This document shows, in pieces, positions 52,628-60,758 of a DNA stretch of 64,000 bases (positions are counted from its first letter, which is position 1; each line of letters opens with the position of its first letter). A program made the translations under genes and the position numbers. Below the pieces are notes generated by a model. That model was not told the DNA's origin. It was given only the letters and a program-made list of their open reading frames with translations, and did not search any database. This DNA is from Alkalicella caledoniensis (lineage in GTDB: Bacteria; Bacillota; Proteinivoracia; Proteinivoracales; Proteinivoracaceae), in NCBI RefSeq assembly GCF_014467015.1, contig NZ_CP058559.1:3596001-3660000 (forward strand). Reading direction: 5' to 3'.

Positions 52628-53887
52628 ATGTATAATTGGATGAATAACATTGAATCTAGTAGACTTAAAGAACTTATTTTATCTAGTAATGAAGTTTTAT
52701 ATCAATATTTTGGTAATATTGATACCATAATAGAAAATAACCAATATAAAGTATTAAAGGCATTTAAAGAAAACAACATTACTGAAGGTCACTTGTGGGG
52801 GAGTACTGGATACGGGTATGGGGACTTAGGTAGGGATGGGTTGGATAGACTGTATGCTTCTATATTCAATACAGAAGCGGGGCTTGTGAGACAACAATTT
52901 GTGTCAGGGACCCATTGTTTATCGTCCTGTCTATTCGGAATACTTAATCCAAAGGACCACTTTATGTATATAACTGGTAAGCCATACGATACCCTAGAAA
53001 AAACCATAGGGATTGTAGAACATCCCAAATCTTTAATTTCTCAAGGTATTGAGTACAACCATGTGGATCTCTTGCCTGATGGTAATTTTGATCTTGAGTC
53101 AATTAAAAACTCTATCAAACCCAACACCAAAATGATAGCCATACAGCGTTCAAAAGGATACTCATTAAATAGTTCCATTGATATTGCAAAAATGAAATCA
53201 ATAGTGGATTTTATTAAGAATACCAAAAAAGATATCGTTATTTTTGTTGATAATTGTTATGGGGAATTTACTGAGTGTTTAGAACCAACAGATGTTGGAG
53301 TAGATATAATGGCAGGAAGTCTTATAAAAAATCCTGGTGGTGGGCTAGCTTTAACAGGAGGATATGTGGTAGGGAGGAAGGACTTAGTTAAGAAAGTAGC
53401 AGAGCAGCTAACAGCTCCAGGTCTTGGAAATGAAGTAGGTGCATCATTAAATAATAATTTACCTTTTTACCAAGGTATCTTTTCAGCTCCTAAGGTAGTG
53501 GGTGATAGTTTAAAAAGTTCCATATATGCAGCTTTTATAGCTAAAGAGCTAGGTTTTGATACCCATCCTAAACATGAGGATCTAAGGACAGATATCGTTC
53601 AAGGTATAATCTTCAACAATGAAAAATCTCTGATTAAATTCTGTCAGGGAATACAGCACAATTCTCCAATAGATTCTTTTGCCACACCAGTGCCAGACCA
53701 ACTTCCGGGTTATCAAGTACCTGTTATAATGGCAGCTGGCACATTCATACAAGGTGCATCCATAGAGCTTAGTGCAGACGCCCCAATAAAATCACCTTAT
53801 ATAGGTTATCTCCAAGGATCTTTAACATTTCAACATGGAAAAATAGCGATATCTATGGCTTTTGATAAAGTGCTCAAAGATTCATAA
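52628..53887 (+). CDS. YnbB-like PLP enzyme (methionine gamma-lyase / aluminium-resistance family)
   Basis: A 419-residue fold-type I pyridoxal-phosphate enzyme. The likely PLP Lys lies in AGSLIKNPGGGLALTGGYVVG (near residue 237), and IFVDNCYGEF contains the cofactor Asp. The family is annotated as aluminium resistance or methionine gamma-lyase-like; the true substrate is uncertain. In Bacillus, ynbB lies between hflX and glnR-glnA, beside spoVK, so the neighbourhood is conserved apart from glnRA, which here is at 15.4 kb. A TCGGAGGT ribosome binding site precedes the ATG. Confidence 0.9.
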   Translation: MYNWMNNIESSRLKELILSSNEVLYQYFGNIDTIIENNQYKVLKAFKENNITEGHLWGSTGYGYGDLGRDGLDRLYASIFNTEAGLVRQQFVSGTHCLSSCLFGILNPKDHFMYITGKPYDTLEKTIGIVEHPKSLISQGIEYNHVDLLPDGNFDLESIKNSIKPNTKMIAIQRSKGYSLNSSIDIAKMKSIVDFIKNTKKDIVIFVDNCYGEFTECLEPTDVGVDIMAGSLIKNPGGGLALTGGYVVGRKDLVKKVAEQLTAPGLGNEVGASLNNNLPFYQGIFSAPKVVGDSLKSSIYAAFIAKELGFDTHPKHEDLRTDIVQGIIFNNEKSLIKFCQGIQHNSPIDSFATPVPDQLPGYQVPVIMAAGTFIQGASIELSADAPIKSPYIGYLQGSLTFQHGKIAISMAFDKVLKDS

Positions 53888-53940
53888 GGGAAGATATGTC
53901 CATTTACACTTTAACATACCAAATCTTAATATTTTGTAAA

Positions 53941-53985
53941 AAAATCACCCCTCTAAGAATAAAAATTAATTAGAGGGGTGATTTT
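53941..53985 (+). terminator. Stem-loop ending the ynbB-like transcript and covering the next ribosome binding site
   Basis: A 16-bp perfect stem AAAATCACCCCTCTAA / TTAGAGGGGTGATTTT. The 3' arm contains the GAGGGGTGA Shine-Dalgarno and ends immediately before the ATG at 53986. Confidence 0.8.
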
Positions 53986-54312
53986 ATGGCTAAATTTTTA
54001 ATCAAAAGAAAAAAATCTTTCCCTGTACACAAAAATAATCCTTATAGAACTAGGGATATAGTAATAGTAGGGAAGCTAGTAAAAAGAAACAAGATAGAAA
54101 TAAAAGTCCAGCAAATTGACTGGACTTTGAAAACAAAAGTTGATGATAAAGCAGCTATCTATATAGTTGACTCTGAGTACGATTATGTAAGTTTAGTAAA
54201 AATGCTAAATAAAGAACTAAAAGATACAAATGAACTAACTAGGCTTATAGAAGATTGGCTAGATAAAAACAAGTATCAATATTGTTTAGATGAATCTTCA
54301 TCTAAACAATAA
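53986..54312 (+). CDS. Unknown 108-residue basic protein
   Basis: Not recognised. The N-terminus is basic (FLIKRKKSFPVHKNNPYRTRD). A short beta-rich middle (IVGKLVKRNKIEIKVQQIDW) is followed by a helical C-terminus ending SSKQ. No signal peptide, membrane segment or Cys cluster is seen. Its only ribosome binding site, GAGGGGTGA, is buried in the preceding hairpin, so translation may be conditional. The stop abuts the convergent lexA stop with no gap, so the two transcripts would overlap. Confidence 0.6.
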   Translation: MAKFLIKRKKSFPVHKNNPYRTRDIVIVGKLVKRNKIEIKVQQIDWTLKTKVDDKAAIYIVDSEYDYVSLVKMLNKELKDTNELTRLIEDWLDKNKYQYCLDESSSKQ

Positions 54313-54930
54313 CTACATCTGCCTAAATAGACCTACAACTTTACCCAAAATAATTGGGTTTCTTACTAAGATTGGCTCATAAAATTCATTTTCAGGCTGT
54401 AATCTTACAAAGTCTTTCTCTTTGAAAAATCTTTTTACAGTAGCTTCATCGTCAATGAGTGCCACAATAATTTCGCCGTTGTTTGCCACACTTTCTTGCT
54501 GAACTAAAACCAAGTCACCATCATGGATGCCGGCATCAATCATGCTGTCTCCAATTACAGAGAGCATAAAAGTTTTATTGGAACTTTTAATAAAATTTTC
54601 AGGTACAGGAAAATAATCTTCGATGTTTTCCTCAGCCAGTATGGGTAAACCAGCGGTTACTTTTCCTACAATTGGCACAGAAATAATGCTTGGCTGTGGG
54701 ATGGGGAAACCTGAATCTGAATTTAGAATTTCTATAGCCCTTGGTTTAGTAGGATCACGCCTAATAAAACCTAATTCCTCTAACTTTGCTAAATGTGAAT
54801 GCACTGTAGAGCTAGACTTTAAACCTACTGCTAAGCCAATTTCCCTTACTGAGGGTGGGTATCCCTTGTCCTTTACCTGCATATTGATAAAACTGAGTAT
54901 CTCCCTTTGTCTATCAGTTAACCCTTCCAT
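54313..54930 (-). CDS. lexA: SOS repressor LexA
   Basis: A 205-residue repressor: an N-terminal winged helix ([43 protein letters not shown]) and a C-terminal S24 peptidase domain. The autocleavage site Ala-Gly is in VTAGLP, the nucleophile Ser in [10 protein letters not shown], and the general-base Lys in ATVKRFF, so RecA-stimulated self-cleavage is expected. The ribosome binding site is GGGAGG. It is divergent from yneA with SOS boxes between them. Its targets visible here are lexA itself, yneA-yneB and recA. Confidence 0.97.
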   Translation of the reverse strand: MEGLTDRQREILSFINMQVKDKGYPPSVREIGLAVGLKSSSTVHSHLAKLEELGFIRRDPTKPRAIEILNSDSGFPIPQPSIISVPIVGKVTAGLPILAEENIEDYFPVPENFIKSSNKTFMLSVIGDSMIDAGIHDGDLVLVQQESVANNGEIIVALIDDEATVKRFFKEKDFVRLQPENEFYEPILVRNPIILGKVVGLFRQM

Positions 54931-54963
54931 ATGAAAAACCTCCCAGAACTCTTCTTTTAAGTA

Positions 54964-54991
54964 ATTATAACATAATATTCCACATATGCAA
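54964..54991 (-). promoter_or_regulatory. lexA promoter
   Basis: On the minus strand, TTGCAT (54986-54991), a 16-base spacer and TATAAT (54964-54969). Confidence 0.65.
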
Positions 54992-55002
54992 ACATTAGTT
55001 CT
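54989..55002 (-). promoter_or_regulatory. Candidate LexA box at the lexA -35
   Basis: AGAACTAATGTTTG on the minus strand matches the SOS consensus at about 11 of 14 positions and overlaps the lexA -35. It is weaker than the two boxes near yneA. Confidence 0.5.
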
Positions 55003-55021
55003 ATTTTTTTACCTAAACCCC

Positions 55022-55050
55022 TTGACCGAACAAATGTTTTGTAGTATCAT
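55022..55050 (+). promoter_or_regulatory. yneA promoter
   Basis: TTGACC (55022-55027), a 17-base spacer and TATCAT (55045-55050), with an SOS box inside the spacer. Confidence 0.72.
55027..55040 (+). promoter_or_regulatory. LexA box 1 in the yneA promoter
   Basis: CGAACAAATGTTTT matches CGAACRNRYGTTYC at 13 of 14 positions. Confidence 0.88.
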
Positions 55051-55055
55051 TTAAT

Positions 55056-55069
55056 CAAACAAACGTTCT
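55056..55069 (+). promoter_or_regulatory. LexA box 2 upstream of yneA
   Basis: CAAACAAACGTTCT matches the consensus at 12 of 14 positions. It lies just after the -10, 13 bases before the ATG. Confidence 0.8.
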
Positions 55070-55082
55070 GGGAGGTTATATT

Positions 55083-56017
<935 letters not shown>

Positions 56018-56024
56018 TCTAAAT

Positions 56025-56062
56025 AAAAGCCCTGTAATGTCTCTGACATACAGGGCTTTTGC
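56025..56062 (+). terminator. Terminator of yneA-yneB
   Basis: A 12-bp stem AAAAGCCCTGTA / TACAGGGCTTTT with an inner ATGTC / GACAT extension. The gene-free 56063-56370 that follows holds only AT-rich sequence with three short look-alike units (ACCTCTAAAATAGA type). Confidence 0.88.
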
Positions 56063-56370
56063 CATTGTAACACTAAACTAATCTATAGAAACTTTGTTTT
56101 TTATTAATTTGAGAGTTTTCTTTTAAATAATCTTATCTACCTGGCAGATAGTTAATATTTATTACCTCTAAAATAGACAATTCAAAATTCAGACAGGATT
56201 TTTTAAACGTTACTAAATTACTACCTCTCAAATAGAAAATTTAGATTAAACATAAGGATTTTTAACTTTATTTAAATTTAACACATAATGCGAATAATTT
56301 AAGCCCATTCTTCAAAAACTACAAATACATTCAACAATCTATATAAGCCTTATAAAGGAGGTAGGAATAA

Positions 56371-56743
<373 letters not shown>

Positions 56744-56754
56744 ATCCTATAAGA

Positions 56755-57130
56755 TGTAGCTACAGACCTCCGCGTCTGCGGACCCACAAAATCATTCCAA
56801 TAATCTTTAAAAAATTGTAGCCAATGCTTCAGCTTTGGCTGACCCACGAAACGCACATAACATTTTCTAGGCAATAGTGAGAAAATTACACTATCCGTAG
56901 CAAAATGACAACTTTCACCAAACTTCCACCAAAACGACCCCATAATTCTCCATATAAGTCACGAAAAACAATAAACCATACATATACACTTCGCCAAGCA
57001 ACAAAATTTAGCAGGCGGCAGTTTAATGCCTTCAAAAGGCCAGGCAACAAAACAACAAATTGCCCTACATAAAGCAACCGCCACATAATCAGATATAGAA
57101 ATAACCAAAACATAATTTCAAAAAAGGCTA
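56755..57130. repeat. Gene-poor region with GTAGCC...GACCC hairpin repeats
   Basis: From 56619 to 57373 I see no credible gene. Two hairpin units (56755-56786 and 56815-56845) start TGTAGC and end GACCCAC around complementary arms (for example CCAATGCTTC / AGCTTTGG). A third lies at 58348-58376. The ~95 bases after unit 2 resemble the ~100 bases after unit 3 (shared AGGCAATAGTG and CAACTTTC/CAGCTTTC elements), so the repeat is longer than the hairpin. Minus-strand frames of 67 and 88 codons here have no good ribosome binding site and look incidental. Confidence 0.65.
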
Positions 57131-57373
57131 ATAAAATTTTACTATCTCCCAAACTAAAAATTCAAAAAATAAACTAACCATAACTTTCTTATTCGAGGCT
57201 ATTTTATAAATAACCAATAAAGCCTTTAAATTCAGTACTTGCAATAAGTAACAATATAAACAATATTCAAAACAAGAGGAACCAAAACTCACTTTTTAAA
57301 AAGAACCTCCCTCCACACCAAAAAATCAAACCTCCTCCCTACTATGCATATTTTAAAAATTTAATATATCGAC

Positions 57374-57700
57374 CTATGTCCCTGTGCCCATTGAAGAAAT
57401 CCTATAATAACCATCTTCTGCAATTACCGTTAAAATCAAATATTTATCTCTTACCCTATTTCCATCAATTTGTCCATTTCCATGTATCCATCCTTCCCTT
57501 GACGAAGGATCCTTTTTTACTGAAAATGAATCAGAAAAGCGAGATAAATTTTTGTTAACTTCCTCATCAGAGTAAATTTGGTATATTTCATAATCCTCAA
57601 TTCTATGGTGCATCTGCACTTTATAGGATTTATGATATTTCAAGTAATCTTCAAACAGGTTGTTAGTATGTATTTTCTTTCTCATTAAGTAAATTCTCAC
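57374..57700 (-). CDS. Unknown protein, possibly a 5'-truncated exported-protein remnant
   Basis: 108 residues, no recognised motif. The body (YKVQMHHRIEDYEIYQIYSD ... WIHGNGQIDGNRVRDKYLILTVI ... YYRISSMGTGT) has the beta-rich look of small NTF2-like/DUF4829 domains, which normally follow a signal peptide. Here there is none, and no good ribosome binding site precedes either possible start (57700 or 57685). It may be a fragment of a longer gene. It is divergent from the next gene. Confidence 0.45.
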   Translation of the reverse strand: MRIYLMRKKIHTNNLFEDYLKYHKSYKVQMHHRIEDYEIYQIYSDEEVNKNLSRFSDSFSVKKDPSSREGWIHGNGQIDGNRVRDKYLILTVIAEDGYYRISSMGTGT

Positions 57701-57774
57701 AAGGACATATCAAAATTATATAAATCATTGTATAATTATGGATATATGAGTGAAAGGTTAGGTGGGGATACAAG

Positions 57775-58320
57775 ATGAATATATTGAGTAAAATGAGTAA
57801 AAGGTTGAAAATAATACTTGGTATCTTATTTGTATTGGTTTTAATAACCGTTGGTCTTAATCAAAAACACCTTCTTATAATTTATAAAGATGAGAGTCAT
57901 GGTAAAAATGGTCAATATAACTATAACTGGATGATATTTGATAATCCTGTGGACCTAGAAATTTATAAAGGTGAGGGCTGGTCTGAATTTAGAGGAGATT
58001 TAAATGTTCGTGAAACCGCACGAATAACTAACAAAAAGATTGTAAGAAATATAATAAGAGAAATTGTTAAATTTGAAGAAATCCTGGACTATACTGTAGA
58101 AGATTATGTTCGCGATTCTGAAGGATTTGAAGCTAATAGGTTTCGAGTTTGGATAAGAACAATAGAAGAAATTGAAGAAGATGGCCAAAGGGGTGGACCA
58201 ATAATGATGGGTTTTACCTTTTATGAGGGCCATAATATTGCTAGATCATACTTTGGAGAAGAATTTTATTATCTAGATGAAGAGTTCAAAGAATATCTTA
58301 TGAGTTTCATCAATGAGTAA
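57775..58320 (+). CDS. Unknown membrane-anchored protein
   Basis: 181 residues. After a short basic N-terminus one hydrophobic segment (IILGILFVLVLITVGL, ~13-28) acts as anchor or uncleaved signal. The rest is charged and mixed alpha/beta, probably exposed outside. AGGTGGGG precedes the ATG, and a TATAAT lies at 57731-57736. No family is recognised. Repeat-derived sequence starts soon after the stop. Confidence 0.62.
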   Translation: MNILSKMSKRLKIILGILFVLVLITVGLNQKHLLIIYKDESHGKNGQYNYNWMIFDNPVDLEIYKGEGWSEFRGDLNVRETARITNKKIVRNIIREIVKFEEILDYTVEDYVRDSEGFEANRFRVWIRTIEEIEEDGQRGGPIMMGFTFYEGHNIARSYFGEEFYYLDEEFKEYLMSFINE

Positions 58321-58347
58321 GATAAAGCAGTCATCTATTTATTTAAA

Positions 58348-58480
58348 TTGTAGCCAAGGCTTTAGCCTTGTGACCCGCAATGTCATCTTAAAAAACAAAT
58401 CACTAAAACATTATCCAGGCAATAGTGCCAAATTTACAGCTTTCATCATTTCCAGCCACTTTTCCCCAAAAATGTCCTCG
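58348..58480. repeat. Third copy of the GTAGCC...GACCC hairpin repeat
   Basis: A hairpin TTGTAGCCAAGGC..GCCTTGTGACCC (58348-58376) is followed by ~100 bases similar to 56846-56942. A perfect-looking stem AGCCAAACAGG / CCTGTTTGGCT (58507-58540) then closes the region like a terminator. No gene is seen in 58321-58698. Confidence 0.6.
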
Positions 58481-58698
58481 TATTTTGCGATTTAAGGCAT
58501 CTAAAAAGCCAAACAGGCCCCATACAGACCTGTTTGGCTTTAAAAACCTCTTTAAGAGCGTTTTAATGCTTTTTTACATCCAGTATTCTCTTTATATATA
58601 TAAAAAGAGCCAGGATCTTAATTAGAATAATAAATGTAATAATTTTGGTTAAACACTCATTATTTCTAATTCATGTTATTTGGGTAATAAAAGAGTTT

Positions 58699-59010
58699 TT
58701 ACCTTATATACCCTTTGGCTTTACCTAACTGTTTCATTATAAAGTTCACTAAATAAAAAAGTAGTGGTATTAATGGCATATATATAGAATATGAAGAACT
58801 ATAACTAGATAAAACCATCATACCCCCTATTATCAGTGATATAGATGAATTCAAAATTGAGAAAAATAACTGCATCTTAAAGTATTTATCTTCTTTTCCT
58901 TTAACAACTTTTATGTTTTTGAAATAAATTGTCACTTTGTTCCTAAATATAATAGAATAAGTCAAGTAAGTTATGCCAAACACAATTAAAAAAACTCCGA
59001 ATGGATTCAA
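58699..59010 (-). CDS. Small three-helix membrane protein, unknown
   Basis: 103 residues from the TTG at 59008-59010, chosen because GGAGGGGA lies 6-7 bases upstream of it on the minus strand. The longer frame from 59064 has no ribosome binding site. Three hydrophobic helices: FGVFLIVFGITYLTYSIIF, LFFSILNSSISLIIGGMMVL and MPLIPLLFYLVNFIM, with a basic loop after the first. No family is recognised with confidence. It is the last of three same-strand genes of small membrane proteins. Confidence 0.62.
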   Translation of the reverse strand: MNPFGVFLIVFGITYLTYSIIFRNKVTIYFKNIKVVKGKEDKYFKMQLFFSILNSSISLIIGGMMVLSSYSSSYSIYMPLIPLLFYLVNFIMKQLGKAKGYIR

Positions 59011-59107
59011 ACTATCCCCTCCTCTTTCACCTGGCAAAAAACTTAATTTACATATTTTATACAATGCTCATCAAAGTCTATTTATTAAGATTTATAATAC
59101 TTAATCG

Positions 59108-59383
59108 TTACTTATATTTGAACATTAAGTCAATAAATAGCAAAGAAAAAGCAATCAAGAACGCAGACACTATATTGTTATAATCTACTAAATAGGCAAT
59201 TGGAAAGGTAATCGCAGCTGCCGGAATAATAAGCAAAAATCCAATTAAATTCTTGCGTTTCCATTTTTTAGTCTTTTTATGTATGGCTTTAAAGAAAGGC
59301 CATTTTGCTACACCTAATTTATTTGAAAGCATTTCTAAAGCAACTCTAAAAATAAAAATAGTAATAATCCTTTTTAAAAACAT
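59108..59383 (-). CDS. Small two-helix membrane protein, unknown
   Basis: 91 residues. An N-terminal amphipathic/basic part ends in KKTKKWKRKN, then two hydrophobic helices (LIGFLLIIPAAAITFPIAYL and IVSAFLIAFSLLFIDLMF). GGAGGAGGG precedes the ATG at good distance. Unknown family. It lies between two other minus-strand genes of unknown membrane proteins, possibly one operon read from 60 kb to 58.7 kb. Confidence 0.6.
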   Translation of the reverse strand: MFLKRIITIFIFRVALEMLSNKLGVAKWPFFKAIHKKTKKWKRKNLIGFLLIIPAAAITFPIAYLVDYNNIVSAFLIAFSLLFIDLMFKYK

Positions 59384-59435
59384 CCCATTCCCTCCTCCCC
59401 TTTATATCTCAGCCCATTGTATTTCAAACAACCAC

Positions 59436-60026
59436 TTACTTCCCCACTTCTCTGAGCCTCTCCCTATTATCCTCTATCTTCTGAAGAACAAGTGCATTAA
59501 ACTCCTCATAAAGCCTATAATTGGGATCGGTCAACTTTGCATAATTGATATAGTCACCTTTAGAGCTCTTTGTGTTACCATCTTCATCACGACTGAGGAC
59601 AATTTCGCATTCACTATTGGCAAACCTGACGATCTCCCTTAAATCCTCATGAAAAAACTCTACAGCTACCACAAGCTGCTCTTTTTCATGTTCACTGGCA
59701 GTAGAGCTTAACTGTCTAAGCAAAGTCTGATACCCGTCCTGTAAAAGGAACTCAAAGGTGGATAATGGCCTACCGCTTACATAAACCAAATGGTTAACAT
59801 GCATTAAAAGGTCATCATCAATTGAATCAGTACCATCAGTCTCTAATTTCATATCTATGAATCTAGTTAGAAACTTAGCATCATTTAATTGATAATAAGC
59901 CTGACTCCCGCGTTCACGTTTAAGTTCTTTATTAACATAAGTAAACCGAAGAAAACTAAATACAAAAAGAAAAATTAAAAACACTAAAAATATAGGTGAC
60001 GACAACATTTTTTTAAACCTACTCAA
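59436..60026 (-). CDS. Unknown membrane-anchored protein with a long soluble helical domain
   Basis: 197 residues from the TTG at 60024-60026, which has GAGAGG at spacing 10. One hydrophobic anchor (IFLVFLIFLFVFSFLRFTYV) near the N-terminus is followed by ~160 charged, mostly helical residues without recognised motifs. The C-terminus is ALVLQKIEDNRERLREVGK. It is the first of three minus-strand genes. The upstream in-frame extension to 60098 is not supported by a ribosome binding site. Confidence 0.6.
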   Translation of the reverse strand: MSRFKKMLSSPIFLVFLIFLFVFSFLRFTYVNKELKRERGSQAYYQLNDAKFLTRFIDMKLETDGTDSIDDDLLMHVNHLVYVSGRPLSTFEFLLQDGYQTLLRQLSSTASEHEKEQLVVAVEFFHEDLREIVRFANSECEIVLSRDEDGNTKSSKGDYINYAKLTDPNYRLYEEFNALVLQKIEDNRERLREVGK

Positions 60027-60296
60027 CTCTCCCCATCCTCTCTCACCCTCACCGTTTAAGTTACATAATAATAAAGTATTATATACTGATTTTACCATAT
60101 AAGGTAAGCTAATGTTAGGGTATATTAAATTTTTAATTTAAGTGATAAGATTTTTTAATACTAATATTTAACATTAATCATCACTACTAAACATGATATA
60201 ATAGACAAGTAAATATATTTTACTTCATCAAAAAACAAAAAAACAAAATTTGCTATTGCATTAATATCAAATATGTTATATAATAAATTTTGTCGC

Positions 60297-60372
60297 AGGG
60301 GAGTAGCTCAATTGGTAGAGTAGTGGTCTCCAAAACCATTGGTTGCGGGTTCGATTCCTGTCTCCCCTGCCA
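60297..60372 (+). tRNA. tRNA-Trp (anticodon CCA)
   Basis: The acceptor stem AGGGGAG (60297-60303) pairs with CTCCCCT (60362-60368), followed by discriminator G and an encoded CCA (60370-60372). The D arm is AGCTCAATTGGTAGAGT. The anticodon loop CTCCAAA sits between GTGGT and ACCAT, and the T arm has GGTTCGATTCC. It is a single tRNA with its own terminator, not in an rRNA or secE-nusG context. Confidence 0.96.
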
Positions 60373-60387
60373 ACTAAACAAATAACT

Positions 60388-60415
60388 AAAGCTGACATAA
60401 CGTCAGCTTTTTTTT
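60388..60415 (+). terminator. Terminator after tRNA-Trp
   Basis: A 9-bp stem AAAGCTGAC / GTCAGCTTT followed by a T run. Confidence 0.9.
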
Positions 60416-60468
60416 ATACTTTTTTAAAGATAACACCGAAAGCCACTAACATACATGCCTTGATCTTA

Positions 60469-60645
60469 GCCCTTTTGGTGCCAGATGTTGTCCCAACTCT
60501 TATACCTCCAAGGGTGCCTAGTTTTTAAATAAAAGAAGGCTTCAGACCCAGCGTGTAGCAATAAGTCGACGTTTCTGTTGGCAATTTGCCCTTTGGTGTC
60601 AAATGGTGTTCCCAGCCCTTTTGGTGCAAGATGGTGTCCAAAGTT
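60469..60645. repeat. Dispersed repeat modules downstream of tRNA-Trp
   Basis: Three TTTGGTG...GGTGT-type units lie at 60473-60493, 60591-60612 and 60619-60640. A unit on the opposite strand (60543-60576) contains CTACACGCTGGGTC and matches 63230-63268 over about 35 bases. These are the same modules as in 25.87-26.13 kb and 63.1-63.9 kb. No gene is seen in 60416-60758. Confidence 0.75.
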
Positions 60646-60758
60646 TTTGTGTTTTCAGTCAACTATGTTTCAAAAAATAAAAGAAATTTACAAATCACAA
60701 CCCCATCCACCACAAAAATATATTATAATTGTACTATAAAGTAATATAGGAGGATAAC

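Noticed and set aside
60343..60528. Open frame of 61 codons starting inside tRNA-Trp
   Set aside because: Overlaps the tRNA and its terminator; no ribosome binding site.
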